The notes under the pieces: model-generated
What the model saw: only the letters and a program-made list of their open reading frames with translations
Database searches by the model: none
Told to the model about the DNA's origin: nothing
Position numbers and translations under genes: made by a program
NCBI RefSeq assembly: GCF_000149955.1
Contig: NC_030991.1
Span: 4,261,756 to 4,294,979 of the forward strand
Source: Fusarium oxysporum f. sp. lycopersici 4287
Lineage: Eukaryota; Ascomycota; Sordariomycetes; Hypocreales; Nectriaceae
Direction of reading: 5' to 3'
DNA: 33,224 nucleotides
Shown here: positions 1 through 10,566 of the stretch, one piece after another
Numbering within the stretch: the stretch's first letter is position 1
Layout of the letters: each line of letters opens with the position of its first letter

Positions 1-379
1 TCGGTGATGAGTATGTGAACTCAAGAGACCCACATTCTCCACCCTTCTGCGCTCTACCCTGTCCTGGTGTAAGTCTTTTTACCGAACAGGCTCTGCACGC
101 ATGGCCGAGAATCTCCACCACGTCATTGCAGAAAAGAGTTCTTTGAAATGTCATAGATTTGGGAACTTATTTGCCGCAGCAAATTTCAATATACAATAAC
201 ATCAGAATCGGTGCAAAATAGCCTAGCCCCATGAATGAACCGTGAGCATATATGGGAGAGGCAAGAGCGCGCTGATACACGGTAGACCGAGAGCCTTTTC
301 ACATGGTATCTCGGCTTACCCTCGTCTGATATCATGCTACCCGGACAGTCCGTAGATGGGCTCTCTCTTTGTCTGAAAG

Positions 380-1343
380 CAGCGCTGCCCACAAATCAAA
401 CAAATCAAATCCGTGGTCGAATTTGATTTATTTGATACCTTTGGACACTGGATTTGTTGTTTGAGATATTTATTCAAGCATTTCAAATGTTCCAAATCTC
501 GGCGTCGTACTTCTCCGATGCTATTTCCGGCCTCCCTGTGGGGCACTACGCATGATCTCAAGCGCCGACTGTACTTATCAGGAGCCTCATAAGCCGCAGC
601 TAGAAAACGGCCAAAAAAAGCATCTTGATCATGATAGATTTTCTAGTACATCTATCTGCTTGCCCACCCGCAAGCATGGCACTCTACGTTACTGAACACC
701 ACGCCTTGCGGTTCTGTCAACGCCAAATCCCAGAACAGGCGAGCCTAGTTGGTTGGAAAGGGATCGTTATGGGTCTTTCTTTCTCCTAAATGCCGTCGGA
801 TTCAACCTCACAAAGTCGTAACTTTCCTCAGCATATGTCGTTCGTTACTCTCCGCTGCAGGTGGGAACTTTATTCTACTAGGTAGGTCTGGCGATGCTGC
901 TGAGTGCTTGACGCTGGTGAAGGGTGAGCAAAACCAGGGGATGGAGAGGGGATGAGTTTGCCGTCGAGCCCCACTAAGCTAGTCTTTATTAGGTAAGGAC
1001 TGCCAGACGCCATGACAAGGAAGCATCAATGACAGCGCGTGTTCGATGTTGAGGGGCTTACATGAGGGCGGCTGACTAACGTAAGAGCTCGGATAATGGC
1101 TCTGATTGGCCTGATCTAAGTGCCAGATCTTTAGCACCTCTTAAGTACCGGGTAAGTTATGAGGAAAGGCGGCCATGAGCCTAACCAGTTATCTTTCATA
1201 GCATCATATCCCGGTACCAAATATATCAAATATTATCTCAAATCCAAGATTTTGGATTTGTTTGTTTGAAATAAGATTTTCGGGATATTTGATTGATTTG
1301 TTTGGTAATTTGTTTGATTGGATTTGATTTGTGGGCAGCGCCG
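380..1343. mobile_element. Non-autonomous hAT element (964 bp), left copy
   Basis: The left end reads CAGCGCTGCCCACAAATC and the right end, on the minus strand, reads CGGCGCTGCCCACAAATC. The 8-bp flanks are TCTGAAAG (372-379) and TCAGAAAG (1344-1351), a target duplication with one mismatch; in the other copy of this segment both flanks are TCTGAAAG. The subterminal regions are AT-rich with many TTTGTTTGATT-type motifs, as in the 3.1-kb hAT element nearby, so that transposase family may have mobilised it. The interior has no transposase-like reading frame. About 427 bp (roughly 496-922) are absent from the other copy. Confidence 0.85.
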
Positions 1344-1688
1344 TCAGAAAGTGGTCGTTGAAGCCATCGTCGGCCATCACCCTGTTGTGCATGCTGTTTT
1401 TGGTGGTCTCATCCATCAGCAAAGCCCAATCGCTTCCTCTGCACTCCTTCTCTGATCTAGGACCACAGGAAAGACAGAAGCGAAGCAATTATGGAGGCGG
1501 AAGTAAGTTGGAGAGGTGGGGAATGGACCCCTTACTAGCGCCTTGATGTGATTAGCCAGAAACTTTTGTATTTACCCTTTTTGTGTGGCTTTGTAAGCGG
1601 AATAAAGTAACGCCGGGAGACTTGGCCCTGACTAGGCTTACTGGACCGGCAGCGCGTGAACTTCACATCCACAGTTCCAAGATCAAGT

Positions 1689-4600
1689 CAGCGCTGCCCT
1701 CAAATCAAACAAATCAAATCCGGGGTCATATTTGAGATATTTGATAACTCTCAAGACTGGATTTGTTGTTTGAAATATTTATTCAAATATTTCAAATATT
1801 TCAAATCTGACTCTCTATGCTTCCATGCTAACATCTCCAATCTCCCATTGGACCTCCTCCCCCCCACCTATTGTCGCCCCTAGCTTCACCGCACCATGTC
1901 TGACCCAGTTCTTAAGGCATTGTAACTTCTCCAGCGTTTCCGTCGTCATCGAAAGCCTCTGCGTCGTCAGCGTTGGCTTGGCTAGGCTGAACGACCTCTC
2001 GCAATCAGTCGCCATGGCCGGTATCGCGAGTATATCCAGAGCCAATTGGCTGATCATCGGGAATTGTCCCTGGTGAGCCATCCACCACTCGATTGGATCC
2101 TCAGTCTCTTGCGGCTCTAGCCGCAGATACCGCTCAAGCTCACTTCCCATCACCGTGGTCTTCGCTGTCCTGCTTTTAATCCATTGCTTGAACACGCTAA
2201 CTTCAGTCGTCGTCCTTGGTACGCTTAAGGATGTCGATGTGTCCATGATCATCTTCTGCTGCTCATCCACCGGCCGGTTGCAGTGGTACCAACGGTCCAA
2301 GTAGTCAGACAGTCCAATTTTGGCATCCCTCACCCACACAAGCTGCTCTTCCGACGCCCAGTTCACCTCCAGATAGTTCATGCCGAGTGATGGGTGGAGG
2401 ATGATGGATGCAGCGAACAACGGTGAGTCTCCAAGCTTGGTGTAGTACTCGTTTAGTTTCTGCCAGGCAGTCATGATGGACAGTCTTAAATAGTGTCGGT
2501 GATCCTTTCCCATGTCATCGATTCCTAATGATCCTGATGGCTTGCCTGATCCATCATCGCATTGTCTCGAGCCACGATCTGACAAGGGGCCTTGCCTGGA
2601 CTTTCGCGGATGGATATCCGTCTCGCAATCCCTAAATCGAGCAGGAAGCTGCCGGTTACGGTCTGGTCGCCCTCGAGCCAGCTCGGCCTGCGAGTTGGTG
2701 TCCTGTCCCCCTGCCTCGTCGGGAACGGCATGATGGAACAGCTTCCGATCCTCTAGGTGTTCCAGCAAGTACTCCATACCCGTCATCACTTCCCAGAGCC
2801 GTCCGTTACCTCCTTCGCTGCCCCAGCCCTGCGTTCTCATAGTCTGTAGATAGAATGGCTCAAGAATAAGTTTGATTTCTGCCAACAGTCTCCAGTCATC
2901 TCCCTTCAGCATGTCGGCCTCCGGTAGCCATTTCTCCACTTCTGGGTGGACCAAGAACGCCCTGATGTCTCCCTGCTTGACGAGCGCTCGAGAGATCATG
3001 AGATAAGTGGAGTTCCATCTCGTATCGTTATTCATTACGACCTCTAGCTCTGCCGTCGACTCACTCGCCAAGAGGTATTCTTGTGCTTCGTCGTTCTCGC
3101 ATGAGATCCTTTTGAAGAGCTCACACCTCTGAGGGGAAGATCTGATGAATTTGACAACATTGTGGAGCTTTCCCACCGGCCCTTTCTTTCTCCAGTGTCG
3201 TAGGTCATCCTCGCGCCGGCCGAGAAGATCAAATACCTGCGATTCGGCCTCGAAAGACTCGAAATCTTCGCCGTAGAGAAAGGCGCGAGCAACCAGGTTC
3301 AGGATATGCCCATAGCAGCGCATACGTCTGGCCCGAACGTCCGCCAGACTCATCTCTGCGTCGAGATCTCCGTAAAAGTTCACGAGACAGCTGTCGTTTG
3401 AAGATGCGTTGTCCGAGATCACGGTTCCGACTCGGTCCTCTATCTTCCATTCTCGCACAACTTGCCCGAGCGTCACCGCAAGACTTTCTCCGCTATGACA
3501 CCCTAGCTGGCGACGGAGTGCCAATAGGCGCGACTGGTGCTTGCCCTGGCGGTCAAGAAAATGAGCTGTGACTGCCATAACAGCATGCCGATTAGGCGAT
3601 GTCCACAGGTCGAACCCCAGATGGATTTTAGTAAGGGCATCTGAGAGCTCCTGCTTGATCTCATCTTTCTTAGACTTGTACGTGTCATCCAGCAAACGGC
3701 CCATCGATTGCCGGCTCCATGGTATCTGGTCAGCTAGGTGAGGGTCAAGCTGCTAAGCGAGCTGCTGAAAGAATGTATCGCTGAAGAAGGAAAAAGGAAC
3801 ATTGGTGTTAATTAGAAGTCCCAGGCTCAGTTCTCGGATCATCTTGACTCTAGCACGCGGCACGGCGCTGTACTGCAAGCGTCGTCGCTTAGGCCGTTCA
3901 GATTCATCGGTTGACAGATGTGGATCAGCTGCTTGACTGCTCTCGAAAATCCTGTGAGACCTGGCGTTGGTCAATAGTGCTCAAGCTCGCGACGTCACAT
4001 TCACATTCACATACTTGCGGAGATGGTCCGCTGCCGAACTCGTAGCAGCAGCGGCGAAGAACTCAGGCTGACCCTTCGCGTCACACAAACGACAGGCCCA
4101 GTAAGGACTCAAAGGACTATCGTTAGTGTCGATCTCAACAAGAAAAAATCCATGGCGCTTGATCCAGCTCTTCCGGCCCTTCGAGCCCTTCCGGGACAAG
4201 GACTCTTCCAAAACATATCGTTTGTTCCTCCACACTGCTCGCGGAAGATCTGCAACAGTAGGGTGGTCTGGCAATGCCGACTGCGTCGTCAGCTCGAATT
4301 GACTCGCCAAATTCCTCGGTGGTCGAAGAAAAGAAAAGGCAGAGGGTGGAGGCGAAGGAAGCATGATGTCGTCGGATTCCATCGGGTTAGGCGTCGACTC
4401 GTGGGAGGAATGGTACGCGTTGAAAGGTAAACAAACTAGCACCGACGCGACTTGATGTCGCGAGGACGGGACGTAAAAGTTAAGGAGCTACTTTCTCCCC
4501 CACCAGCCTGACCGTGGTACTGGGGTAGCTCACTAATGGAAGGCTTGATGGATGACTTTGATTGGCTGGGGTCGCTCACCAGCCAGGTTCCGGGTAAGCT

Positions 4601-4780
4601 GTGAAAGCGCGGTCAACGGTCTGGCAGCATGGACGCTGGATGGCATATTGTGTATCAAATATATCAAATGTTATTTCAAATCGAGGATTTTGTATTTGTT
4701 TGATTGAAATAAAATTTTGGCATATTTGATTGATTTGTTTGGCAATTTGTTTGATTGGATTTGATCTGGGGGCTGCGCTG
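1689..4780 (-). mobile_element. hAT-superfamily DNA transposon (3092 bp) with perfect 8-bp target duplication
   Basis: The element starts CAGCGCTGCC and its other end, read on the minus strand, starts CAGCGCAGCC. It is flanked on both sides by GATCAAGT (1681-1688 and 4781-4788), the 8-bp target duplication typical of hAT elements. The duplicated segment holds the uninterrupted site with a single GATCAAGT at 27838-27845, so the boundaries are exact. The interior encodes one minus-strand transposase. The subterminal 100-130 bp on each side are rich in AAATCAAA/TTTGATTT words, candidate transposase binding sites. The clean ends suggest a fairly recent insertion, later than the segmental duplication. 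Confidence 0.97.
1815..4382 (-). pseudogene. hAT transposase with BED zinc finger, interrupted by one in-frame stop
   Basis: Cut-and-paste transposase of the 3.1-kb hAT element. I place the start at the ATG at 4382 (an upstream in-frame start at 4442 is possible), exon 1 4382-4015, an intron 3961-4014 (GTATGT..CAG) and exon 2 3960-1815, 837 codons in all. The splice completes a BED-type finger: C97-x2-C100, then H120 and H125. Further on are the hAT residues FDLWTS (D240), ISDNASSND (D306), the RCYGHILNLV block, and near the C-terminus CERSF (E777) in the dimerisation region. Codon 192 (3753-3755, minus strand) is TAG, and the frame stays open and homologous on both sides. No GT-AG intron would remove it without deleting conserved sequence. 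CAG to TAG is the simplest origin. The gene is probably inactive unless the stop is read through or is a sequencing error. Confidence 0.9.
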
Positions 4781-5397
4781 GATCAAGTCGGCATATCCGA
4801 CACCGACATACTGCCCAGATACCAGATGCTGGCGAAATCCCAAGGCTTTTTGTGAAGTCTCACGGAAGTATCTATTATATGAGGCTGAGAAGTCTACTTG
4901 CATTTATGATTGTCATCAATTTTCCTAATGACATCAACCACGCTTGGATGAAGAAGCTGAAGACGCTAGATAGATTTGTGAATGCGAAAGCGCTATACTT
5001 GGTATTCATACACTCCATGAGGGAATAGGCTCCACGTCCACATGCATTGTCGAATGCAAGTATTAAATTTATTTAGAATGAAGTCGCTATCTCATGTATA
5101 CATCTTTCTCGAGTTGGTCGACCTTATGTCATTCCACGCGCTTACGCGTACCTTGGAAACACAGCTTCTCTTTATCAAGTCCAGTAGGTAGACGCTTAGA
5201 ACTGGTGATATATTTCTCTGACTGGACGAAGTGTATGTGTCAGGCTCTAGGATTCGTTGGCAACCGGCGCAAGAATAGATACCGTTCTAATTGCAGATTT
5301 CCTGTGTCCTACAACAAGTATTCTCTCACACCCAGTGGCTTTCGCTTCTATTTTTGTACCCATAGAATAAAGGCTGTCGTAAGTATGCTGCAACATA

Positions 5398-5421
5398 AGG
5401 GCTGCACAGTCGTGCAGCCCT
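5398..5421. promoter_or_regulatory. Perfect 10-bp stem / 4-base loop hairpin, left copy
   Basis: AGGGCTGCAC, loop AGTC, then GTGCAGCCCT: a perfect inverted repeat about 280 bp upstream of the Cdc25-like ORF. The identical palindrome is kept in the right copy at 28456-28479. Its function is unknown; it could be a protein-binding palindrome or an RNA hairpin. Confidence 0.5.
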
Positions 5422-5646
5422 ATCTCAGCCTCGTTGATCGTGTAGCTATTGGGTCATTATTGTCACCGAGGCGGTTCCTCAAATCTTATTTTAGGATATC
5501 GTGTCCCGAAATACCTTAAGATACTAGACTCGGCGAGATGATGTTAGTCACATACGCCGAATACTCAGTATTGTTTGTCATACATCTTCACCCTTAATTA
5601 CAACACATCTGGCGACAGAAATTTCTCGTCTCCACTAGACAAGAGC

Positions 5647-5699
5647 TAATATATATCTCAACTTCCGCTCTTGCCATCATGCCATTGAACTTTCTTTAA
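5647..5699 (+). promoter_or_regulatory. TATA-like stretch and 6-codon upstream ORF before the left Cdc25-like gene
   Basis: TAATATATAT lies at 5647-5656, about 50 bp before the ATG at 5703. A short upstream ORF (ATG 5679, stop TAA 5697-5699) ends 3 bases before that ATG. The same arrangement occurs in the right copy. Confidence 0.4.
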
Positions 5700-5702
5700 A
5701 AC

Positions 5703-5985
5703 ATGATTGGCAAAAATAACCCGGCTATACAGACTCTCACTATGGTTGAAGCTGAAAGGCTAGACGTACCTCAAAAGCTTCCAACGATACCAGCTAACAG
5801 TTCCGACAACATCTGGCGAATCACGAAGGAAACGCTTGTTGATTGTATGGATGGTCGGTTCGGTCAATACTTTGATGAAATGATCATTATTGATTGTCGC
5901 TTCAGGTACGAATATAATGGAGGCCACATCGACGGCGCTATCAGTCTGGCACCAAGGTCCGGGAGCCTCGTAGATACAAATCTGC
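5703..5985 (+). CDS. Cdc25-like tyrosine phosphatase, left copy, 5' part only (runs into gap)
   Basis: The first 94 codons match the right-copy gene at 28761. They cover the N-terminal half of the Cdc25/rhodanese-fold domain, including the IIDCRFRYEYNGGHI signature of Cdc25 family proteins. The frame is open up to the run of N at 5986, so the catalytic cysteine loop is not visible here. The sequence after the gap (6986 onward) does not resemble the right copy, so this gene copy may be truncated or rearranged inside the gap. TATA, upstream ORF and start context are the same as in the complete copy. It may be a functional duplicate or a 3'-truncated relic; the window cannot decide. Confidence 0.75.
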
Positions 5986-6985
5986 NNNNNNNNNNNNNNN
6001 NNNNNNNNNNNNNNNNNNNNNNNNNNNNNNNNNNNNNNNNNNNNNNNNNNNNNNNNNNNNNNNNNNNNNNNNNNNNNNNNNNNNNNNNNNNNNNNNNNNN
6101 NNNNNNNNNNNNNNNNNNNNNNNNNNNNNNNNNNNNNNNNNNNNNNNNNNNNNNNNNNNNNNNNNNNNNNNNNNNNNNNNNNNNNNNNNNNNNNNNNNNN
6201 NNNNNNNNNNNNNNNNNNNNNNNNNNNNNNNNNNNNNNNNNNNNNNNNNNNNNNNNNNNNNNNNNNNNNNNNNNNNNNNNNNNNNNNNNNNNNNNNNNNN
6301 NNNNNNNNNNNNNNNNNNNNNNNNNNNNNNNNNNNNNNNNNNNNNNNNNNNNNNNNNNNNNNNNNNNNNNNNNNNNNNNNNNNNNNNNNNNNNNNNNNNN
6401 NNNNNNNNNNNNNNNNNNNNNNNNNNNNNNNNNNNNNNNNNNNNNNNNNNNNNNNNNNNNNNNNNNNNNNNNNNNNNNNNNNNNNNNNNNNNNNNNNNNN
6501 NNNNNNNNNNNNNNNNNNNNNNNNNNNNNNNNNNNNNNNNNNNNNNNNNNNNNNNNNNNNNNNNNNNNNNNNNNNNNNNNNNNNNNNNNNNNNNNNNNNN
6601 NNNNNNNNNNNNNNNNNNNNNNNNNNNNNNNNNNNNNNNNNNNNNNNNNNNNNNNNNNNNNNNNNNNNNNNNNNNNNNNNNNNNNNNNNNNNNNNNNNNN
6701 NNNNNNNNNNNNNNNNNNNNNNNNNNNNNNNNNNNNNNNNNNNNNNNNNNNNNNNNNNNNNNNNNNNNNNNNNNNNNNNNNNNNNNNNNNNNNNNNNNNN
6801 NNNNNNNNNNNNNNNNNNNNNNNNNNNNNNNNNNNNNNNNNNNNNNNNNNNNNNNNNNNNNNNNNNNNNNNNNNNNNNNNNNNNNNNNNNNNNNNNNNNN
6901 NNNNNNNNNNNNNNNNNNNNNNNNNNNNNNNNNNNNNNNNNNNNNNNNNNNNNNNNNNNNNNNNNNNNNNNNNNNNNNNNNNNNN
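5986..6985. other. Assembly gap of exactly 1000 N
   Basis: One run of N. The round length may be a placeholder instead of a measured size. It hides the right boundary of the left duplicate and the 3' end of the left Cdc25-like gene. Confidence 0.99.
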
Positions 6986-8275
6986 ACTAATTGTACAACT
7001 AAACGTATAATGAAAGTTTACCACATCAAATATCCTAAATAAAGCCTCGAAGAAGGAGAATAAACATACTATTTTGACAAGGCATGTCTTGGGGTACAAT
7101 GTGGCACACGACTACCTCGCGAACGATGGGACCGCCAAAGAACTGTAGTGAGTCAAGGTAAGACTGGCAAAGGACGCAGGTTACGTGGTATGTCTGGTAT
7201 TTGGACCCAGGCCACAACCAGGAAACAGTTGTGCATATTCCTTGTTGTAGGGACAGTTGCTTACATATGCTACAGTATTGAGCACTTGCACCTTCCGGTC
7301 CAAAAAAAAACATGCTCTTTGTAAGTCTAGGGTAGGGCCACTTGGGTACGTCGCTCTACCTCATAAGCAGATGTTCTGTCAGAATTTGGCCGCCTTATGG
7401 GTGCGTAAGCAATTTCTGGCTTAGTGAATGAAGTACTTAGAAGTACCGCTGCTGCCTGGAGTTCCGGGGCGCGGATGTGGGGAAGTGGAGACAGATCGAC
7501 AGTGCGAGCTAAAGTACTGTCGCTTAAATCAATCAGGTAGATACATCAAGATACGCGCTTTTTGTATCAGACAAGTGTGTACACAGTGTAGAGATCTACT
7601 CAGGAACGATATATGGGGCTTCGTTTATAAACGAGAGTTATTGTTGGAGAGGAAGGTGCAAGTGCTCAATACTGTAGACTATTCGTTAATATGCCGGTCA
7701 GAGGATATCATGGTTATGCCACTAAGCCTTTCTCGTGCCCACCAGCTTGCAGATTAATCACTAATTTGTTTGAATATGTGTCCATATGGAGCTGAGCGAC
7801 GATAGCAATGTCCATATGGAGTGATAATTTTGATCCCTGTAGGCCATTTCCTAAAATAGAGACGTTTAGTCTACATTTCGTTCCAGGCGTTAAAGCCCTC
7901 AGATGACTCAATCAGCGTTTTATATATCAAACTTCTAAGGGCATGACTTTCGAACCGTGTCTCAGGAATGGCTGACAGGCCCACCTGAAGGCTGAAATCA
8001 TACCATAATATCTGTATTCTTCCAGCGGTGCTAAAAATAGTTCTGTTCATGATTTACGTGCTTTGGTAGTCTTCTACTTACACAGGTTGAAACGTGGAGT
8101 AGGCAGACTTTAGACTGTTTCATCTCCTGAAACAAAGAATAGTGCCCTTCCGAACCCCAAGTTCGGACGAACCGTGATATTTCTCAAGCCATATAAGGAC
8201 TGGAAAGAACTTGACATCGTATCCTTGTTTCATCACATATAGAACCAGCCAGCTAAATCCAATCGATAACCTGCC
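6986..8275. other. Intergenic region without recognised gene, containing a MITE
   Basis: No reading frame here looks like a conserved protein. The one clear structure is the inverted-repeat element at 7273-7674. Just after it, the palindrome TCCATATGGA occurs twice, about 31 bp apart, between roughly 7780 and 7822. A TATA-like TATAAGG at 8192-8198 lies about 84 bp before the bZIP-like ATG. Confidence 0.6.
7273..7674. mobile_element. MITE with perfect 24-bp terminal inverted repeats and TA flanks (402 bp)
   Basis: The left end at 7273-7296 begins CAGTATTGAGCACTTGCA. Positions 7651-7674 are its exact reverse complement over 24 bases. TA lies directly outside both ends (7271-7272 and 7675-7676), as expected for the target duplication of Tc1/mariner/pogo-type elements, and the match continues one more base outward (C..G). 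The interior of about 350 bp has no transposase frame. This fits a non-autonomous mariner/pogo-type MITE. The superfamily rests only on the TA flanks and the CAGT start. Confidence 0.75.
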
Positions 8276-8749
8276 ATGACTGAAGCAGTAGCCCTCAAGC
8301 ACAACGACACACAGAAAAAGCTTACCCAGCGGGCCAGGAATAGAGAAGCGCAAGCCCGCCGCCGGACCACGTTAAAGGCCAACGAGGATACCATCACTGT
8401 CTTGAGATGGGGTTTGCGGGAAATCGCTCGTGCCACCTGGCAAGGGGATTTCCTCCATGTCCAGACTATCTTGAAGAGCTTGGACCCATCCCTCATGAGT
8501 CCTGATCCCGGATCGGTGGCTCCAACTCTGCAATTGTGCGACAGCTTCCCTGATACCGCAAGTGGCTGGGGGGCTTCTTCTTCACTACTTGGCACAACCG
8601 ATTTTAATCTTCCTTTATCGCCCTTCACAAATTTTGGGACAATCGGCCAAGAACGGCCCTTGCCCTATCAAATGGTCTCAGAAGTTGATAGTTGGAGCCC
8701 TTCAACAAATATCAACCAGGTTCCTGGCACCATAACTACGATCAACTGA
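8276..8749 (+). CDS. Small bZIP-like transcription factor
   Basis: This 157-codon single-exon ORF has a basic region at about residues 15-33 (QRARNREAQARRR), which fits the bZIP pattern of Asn followed eight residues later by Arg. A short leucine-zipper-like heptad series follows (L, I and L at 7-residue steps, with a T at the fourth position). The rest is Ser/Pro-rich with no recognised domain. Fungal bZIP proteins bind DNA as dimers and many control stress or metabolite genes; a role here is inference. A TATA-like TATAAGG lies about 84 bp upstream. The zipper is short and the second basic-region Ala is Gln, so it may be a divergent or weak family member. The neighbouring P450 and transporter make a cluster-regulator role possible. 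The start is the first ATG, in context CTGCCATGA. Confidence 0.6.
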   Translation: MTEAVALKHNDTQKKLTQRARNREAQARRRTTLKANEDTITVLRWGLREIARATWQGDFLHVQTILKSLDPSLMSPDPGSVAPTLQLCDSFPDTASGWGASSSLLGTTDFNLPLSPFTNFGTIGQERPLPYQMVSEVDSWSPSTNINQVPGTITTIN

Positions 8750-9630
8750 TCTCCGATGCCCAACAAGCATTCAGAGAAACGGAGTGAAAAGCTCAAGACC
8801 CTGAAAGACTTTTCGAGGGCGAGGCATTGAGTGCGTGTACTTTCCATGGATGGGAGCAGGCTGAATGATAGTTTACTGGGAAGGCAGGCGTTCATTGGTT
8901 CGGGGAGTTGAGGGAGTAACTGTATCATTTATTGATGTTCCTTATTTGCTCTTATAGCGAAACATTATAACCACCAATCCTTTCTCATTTTCTCTAACCA
9001 TCATTTTCCCTGGGGTTCGTAAACATCGAAATCCGTTGCCGACCAGTGATGAACGATAGATTGCAATGGACATATGATACGATGGTTCTATTCGTGTTTC
9101 TTATAGACATGATCTTGAAGGTTCTGACATCGTCACCATCATGAGCCCTTATCAGCTCTGCGCGGCTTCCACAATATTTGTATGTCGTATTGGGTCACTT
9201 ATAGTTATGGGCCATGGCGTGGTGTGGCGGCGCTCAAATTGACTTGCTATTACTAACATCTTCGAGAGCAAAGCGGAATGAAGATGGCTAAACTGGAAAG
9301 AATAATGCGACAATGGAAAGTCCTCAGCGAGAGAAGGGCAATAAGTAGAGATGTGTGTAATCTTACCTTCAGAAATCTTCAGCCGTTGGCCTACCGGGCG
9401 TAATAGACTTGTGTAGATGTGTAACTTTGCGTTTAACCACTGCGCCAGGGGGCAGGCCACTAGAATAACTATCCAATATCGGTACGTGGAAGTATGGCTA
9501 TTAGACTCTTTTGACCTTGTCGTAAGAGAAAGTATTAGTACAAAAGCTCTGCAAAGCTTCGCGGGCCGTTACTGCTAAAGGCTAGTCCAGATGTGTGATT
9601 GAAAAGCCCCGCAAAGCAGCTTGCTGTAAG
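8750..9630. other. Intergenic stretch, nothing recognised
   Basis: No conserved coding sequence is seen on either strand. Near the gap (about 9542-9630) two similar GC-richer words occur, AAAAGCTCTGCAAAGC and AAAAGCCCCGCAAAGC, which may belong to a repeat that continues into the run of N. Confidence 0.5.
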
Positions 9631-10566
9631 NNNNNNNNNNNNNNNNNNNNNNNNNNNNNNNNNNNNNNNNNNNNNNNNNNNNNNNNNNNNNNNNNNNNNN
9701 NNNNNNNNNNNNNNNNNNNNNNNNNNNNNNNNNNNNNNNNNNNNNNNNNNNNNNNNNNNNNNNNNNNNNNNNNNNNNNNNNNNNNNNNNNNNNNNNNNNN
9801 NNNNNNNNNNNNNNNNNNNNNNNNNNNNNNNNNNNNNNNNNNNNNNNNNNNNNNNNNNNNNNNNNNNNNNNNNNNNNNNNNNNNNNNNNNNNNNNNNNNN
9901 NNNNNNNNNNNNNNNNNNNNNNNNNNNNNNNNNNNNNNNNNNNNNNNNNNNNNNNNNNNNNNNNNNNNNNNNNNNNNNNNNNNNNNNNNNNNNNNNNNNN
10001 NNNNNNNNNNNNNNNNNNNNNNNNNNNNNNNNNNNNNNNNNNNNNNNNNNNNNNNNNNNNNNNNNNNNNNNNNNNNNNNNNNNNNNNNNNNNNNNNNNNN
10101 NNNNNNNNNNNNNNNNNNNNNNNNNNNNNNNNNNNNNNNNNNNNNNNNNNNNNNNNNNNNNNNNNNNNNNNNNNNNNNNNNNNNNNNNNNNNNNNNNNNN
10201 NNNNNNNNNNNNNNNNNNNNNNNNNNNNNNNNNNNNNNNNNNNNNNNNNNNNNNNNNNNNNNNNNNNNNNNNNNNNNNNNNNNNNNNNNNNNNNNNNNNN
10301 NNNNNNNNNNNNNNNNNNNNNNNNNNNNNNNNNNNNNNNNNNNNNNNNNNNNNNNNNNNNNNNNNNNNNNNNNNNNNNNNNNNNNNNNNNNNNNNNNNNN
10401 NNNNNNNNNNNNNNNNNNNNNNNNNNNNNNNNNNNNNNNNNNNNNNNNNNNNNNNNNNNNNNNNNNNNNNNNNNNNNNNNNNNNNNNNNNNNNNNNNNNN
10501 NNNNNNNNNNNNNNNNNNNNNNNNNNNNNNNNNNNNNNNNNNNNNNNNNNNNNNNNNNNNNNNNNN
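9631..10566. other. Assembly gap of 936 N
   Basis: A run of N between the bZIP-like gene and the P450. Any gene content is hidden. Confidence 0.99.

Larger units (their letters stand above)
1..5985 (+). repeat. Left copy of a long direct segmental duplication
   Basis: This stretch matches 26583-29045 in the same orientation with scattered single-base differences. Base 1 aligns with 26583 and base 5703 with 28761. The drop in offset from 26582 to 23058 is explained by 427 extra bases inside the non-autonomous hAT element, by the 3.1-kb hAT insertion plus its 8-bp target duplication, and by a few 1-bp indels. The copy probably starts before the window, because homology is already running at base 1. 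It is cut at its right side by the run of N, so its real end is unknown. It carries the start of the Cdc25-like gene. Confidence 0.95.

Noticed and set aside
5094..5519. A 141-codon plus-strand frame upstream of the left Cdc25-like gene
   Set aside because: The right copy (from 28151) has a 1-bp insertion that breaks the frame beside the hairpin. A real gene would be expected to keep it, and no domain is seen.
5703..7099. Long frames on both strands across the first run of N, and similar frames at 9582-10599 and 22144-22485
   Set aside because: They are open only because N was not read as a stop. Only the 5703-5985 part is supported by homology to the right copy.
7035..7313. A Cys-containing 92-codon minus-strand frame with two C-x2-C pairs
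   Set aside because: It runs across the left inverted end of the MITE and has no domain-like spacing of the cysteines. Most likely chance.
7780..7822. Twice-repeated TCCATATGGA palindrome as part of a repeat array
   Set aside because: Only two copies with unequal context. Not an array and not CRISPR-like.
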